7,772 bases of DNA from Euryarchaeota archaeon UBA126 (GTDB lineage: Archaea > Thermoplasmatota > Poseidoniia > Poseidoniales > Thalassarchaeaceae), in the NCBI GenBank assembly GCA_002497025.1, contig DAMG01000017.1, forward strand, positions 1 to 7,772, given 5' to 3'. Both the position numbers and the translations under genes were made by a program. Of the stretch, positions 6,611 to 7,772 are shown piece by piece. Under the pieces are notes generated by a model. It had not been told where the DNA came from and searched no databases. It was given only the letters and a program-made list of their open reading frames with translations. Position 1 is the stretch's first letter. Every line of letters starts with the position of its first letter.

Positions 6611-7750
6611 ATGACCCGCATTGGGCTACTTGTCAACCCTGATGCAGGGCTTGGAGGCCGATTGGGTCTGAAGGGCTCAGATGGACAAGCAGAATATGCC
6701 CGTTCACAGGGTGCAGAGGATAGAGCAGGGCCTAGAGTCAGGGATGCTCTAGAACATTTTACAAGGTTAAGAAAAGACACCTCAGATTTGCAGTGGGTAA
6801 CAAGCGAAGGTCGAATGGGTTCGGAATGGATTGGCTCAGAAATTGGAATTATATCCACTATCCATCAGTCTTCTGGATTAACTTCCGCTGAAGATACTGC
6901 AGGGTTAGTTCAGACCTTGCTTGACGCTGAAATCGATTTACTGGTCTATGGTGGAGGAGATGGAACCACTCGAGATATTGTAGCCGCCTTAGAAAAAGCA
7001 GGTCGCGGTAACTTACCTCTGATCGGAGTTCCTTGTGGAGTAAAGATGCATTCTGGCTGTTTTGCTGCCTCACCAAAGGCTGCAGCCGAAGTACTCTCAG
7101 CTTGGCTAGATGGAGAGTTATTGGTTGCAAATACCGAAGTCCTAGATCTCGATGAGGAAATCTATCGTGAGGGACGTTGGGTTGTAAGAATGTACGCCGA
7201 AGCGATGACTCCAGCAAGCCCTCGATGGATGCAAGGAACCAAGCAACGTGTGGAAGCTTCTGGTGAAGAAGAAATTGTTGAAGGTTTAGCAGACCATATT
7301 CGTGAAATTCTCATGCTCGACAACCACCTAATAATCTGGGGTTCAGGTGGAACACTTCGAACAATAGGAGAAATGGTGGGAATGAACCCTACCGTTCTTG
7401 GCATAGACGCGAGTATTGGTGATAAGCAAATTGGAACAGATTTGAATGAATCAGATTTACTCAAATTGCTTTCTGAACACGAAGGTGAGGTTACCATTTT
7501 ACTTTCCCCAATGGGTGGACAAGGCTTCCTAATTGGTAGAGGCAATTTACAACTCTCTCCCGAGGTTTTGAGAACTGCAGGAATTGATTCCGTTCTTGGA
7601 ATATGCACTCCGGCCAAGCTGCTAACAGTGCGTAGACTAAGGATAGAAACTGGCGATTCAGATCTGGATGCGGAATTCGCTGGAAAGCGCTACATGAAAG
7701 TATTACAGGGATATCGTACAACTAGAGTTCTACCTGTTTCAGTTGATTGA
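6611..7750 (+). CDS. ATP-NAD kinase family protein (COG3199-like)
   Basis: This is a predicted kinase that phosphorylates NAD, using ATP or polyphosphate, to make NADP in the cytoplasm. With ATG 6611 the product is 379 residues. It opens with the family-typical TRIGLLVNPDAGLGG (2-16) and GLKGSDG (19-25). It carries the NAD-kinase signature GGGDGTTRD at 114-122, then GVPCGVKMHSGCFA at 139-152, and ends with GGQGFLIGRGNLQLSPEV at 302-319. The length and these last two motifs separate it from the shorter classical NadK of about 290 residues, so I leave the symbol blank. A GTG at 6593 would add six residues (MPAARG), but it lies only 3 bases beyond the TATA-like element and the homology starts at the ATG. 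The gene is divergent from carbamate kinase. Assignment to the family is strong; phosphoryl donor and exact substrate are not readable from sequence. Confidence 0.9.
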   Translation: MTRIGLLVNPDAGLGGRLGLKGSDGQAEYARSQGAEDRAGPRVRDALEHFTRLRKDTSDLQWVTSEGRMGSEWIGSEIGIISTIHQSSGLTSAEDTAGLVQTLLDAEIDLLVYGGGDGTTRDIVAALEKAGRGNLPLIGVPCGVKMHSGCFAASPKAAAEVLSAWLDGELLVANTEVLDLDEEIYREGRWVVRMYAEAMTPASPRWMQGTKQRVEASGEEEIVEGLADHIREILMLDNHLIIWGSGGTLRTIGEMVGMNPTVLGIDASIGDKQIGTDLNESDLLKLLSEHEGEVTILLSPMGGQGFLIGRGNLQLSPEVLRTAGIDSVLGICTPAKLLTVRRLRIETGDSDLDAEFAGKRYMKVLQGYRTTRVLPVSVD

Positions 7751-7770
7751 ATCATAGGGTACCCTCTGAT
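7751..7770. other. Near-palindrome directly after the NAD kinase stop
   Basis: Immediately after the TGA, arms ATCA and TGAT flank the 10-base palindrome AGGGTACCCT, with one T/C mismatch between the outer and inner arms. As RNA it could form a short stem with a GUAC loop. It could be part of a terminator or processing signal, or an operator for the next gene. The window ends 2 bases later, so no T-tract can be checked. Confidence 0.3.
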
Positions 7771-7772
7771 AA

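Noticed and set aside
7162..7617. 151-codon open frame on the minus strand
   Set aside because: It is antisense to well-conserved NAD kinase sequence and reads as a Ser/Pro-rich shadow.

Overview
The window looks like chromosomal DNA from an uncultivated marine euryarchaeon of the Marine Group II (Poseidoniales) type. This placement is an inference of moderate strength. It rests on three things: a multi-domain Ig-like/CARDB surface protein ending in a C-terminal membrane anchor, an archaeal-looking GGTGA ribosome binding site and short, apparently leaderless divergent starts, and moderately AT-leaning composition with tight gene packing. No rRNA, tRNA, CRISPR array, insertion sequence or phage gene is visible. 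There is no gene-free stretch above 100 bases.

Layout. (1) Bases 1-1827, plus strand: the 3' part of a large secreted or surface protein, open to the left edge. It has a degenerate EF-hand-like loop, three Ig-like modules, a CARDB-like domain and one C-terminal membrane helix. (2) 1905-3626, plus: an unrecognised protein with six membrane helices followed by a long all-helical tail that I resolve into six tandem repeats of about 62 residues. (3) 5584-3629, minus: threonyl-tRNA synthetase with bacterial-type architecture (TGS plus HxxxH/CxxxH editing domain). It ends 2 bases from gene 2 in a convergent arrangement. (4) 6557-5649, minus: carbamate kinase, 64 bases upstream of thrS and probably in the same transcription unit. 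The gap holds a strong hairpin abutting the thrS ribosome binding site. (5) 6611-7750, plus: an ATP-NAD kinase family protein (COG3199-like), divergent from carbamate kinase across 53 bases that hold one shared TATA-like element. The last 22 bases contain a near-palindrome.

How the genes fit together. The right half is housekeeping and central metabolism: tRNA charging, carbamoyl phosphate/ATP interconversion and NADP synthesis. The left half is a cell-surface and membrane pair that may be co-expressed, with an extracellular adhesive or ligand-binding protein beside a membrane protein carrying a cytoplasmic helical-repeat arm; a functional link between them is only suggested by adjacency. I do not see a complete new defence or mobile system. 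The most interesting items are the helical-repeat membrane protein, the thrS leader hairpin, the bacterial-type ThrRS with altered pocket residues, and the compact bidirectional promoter.
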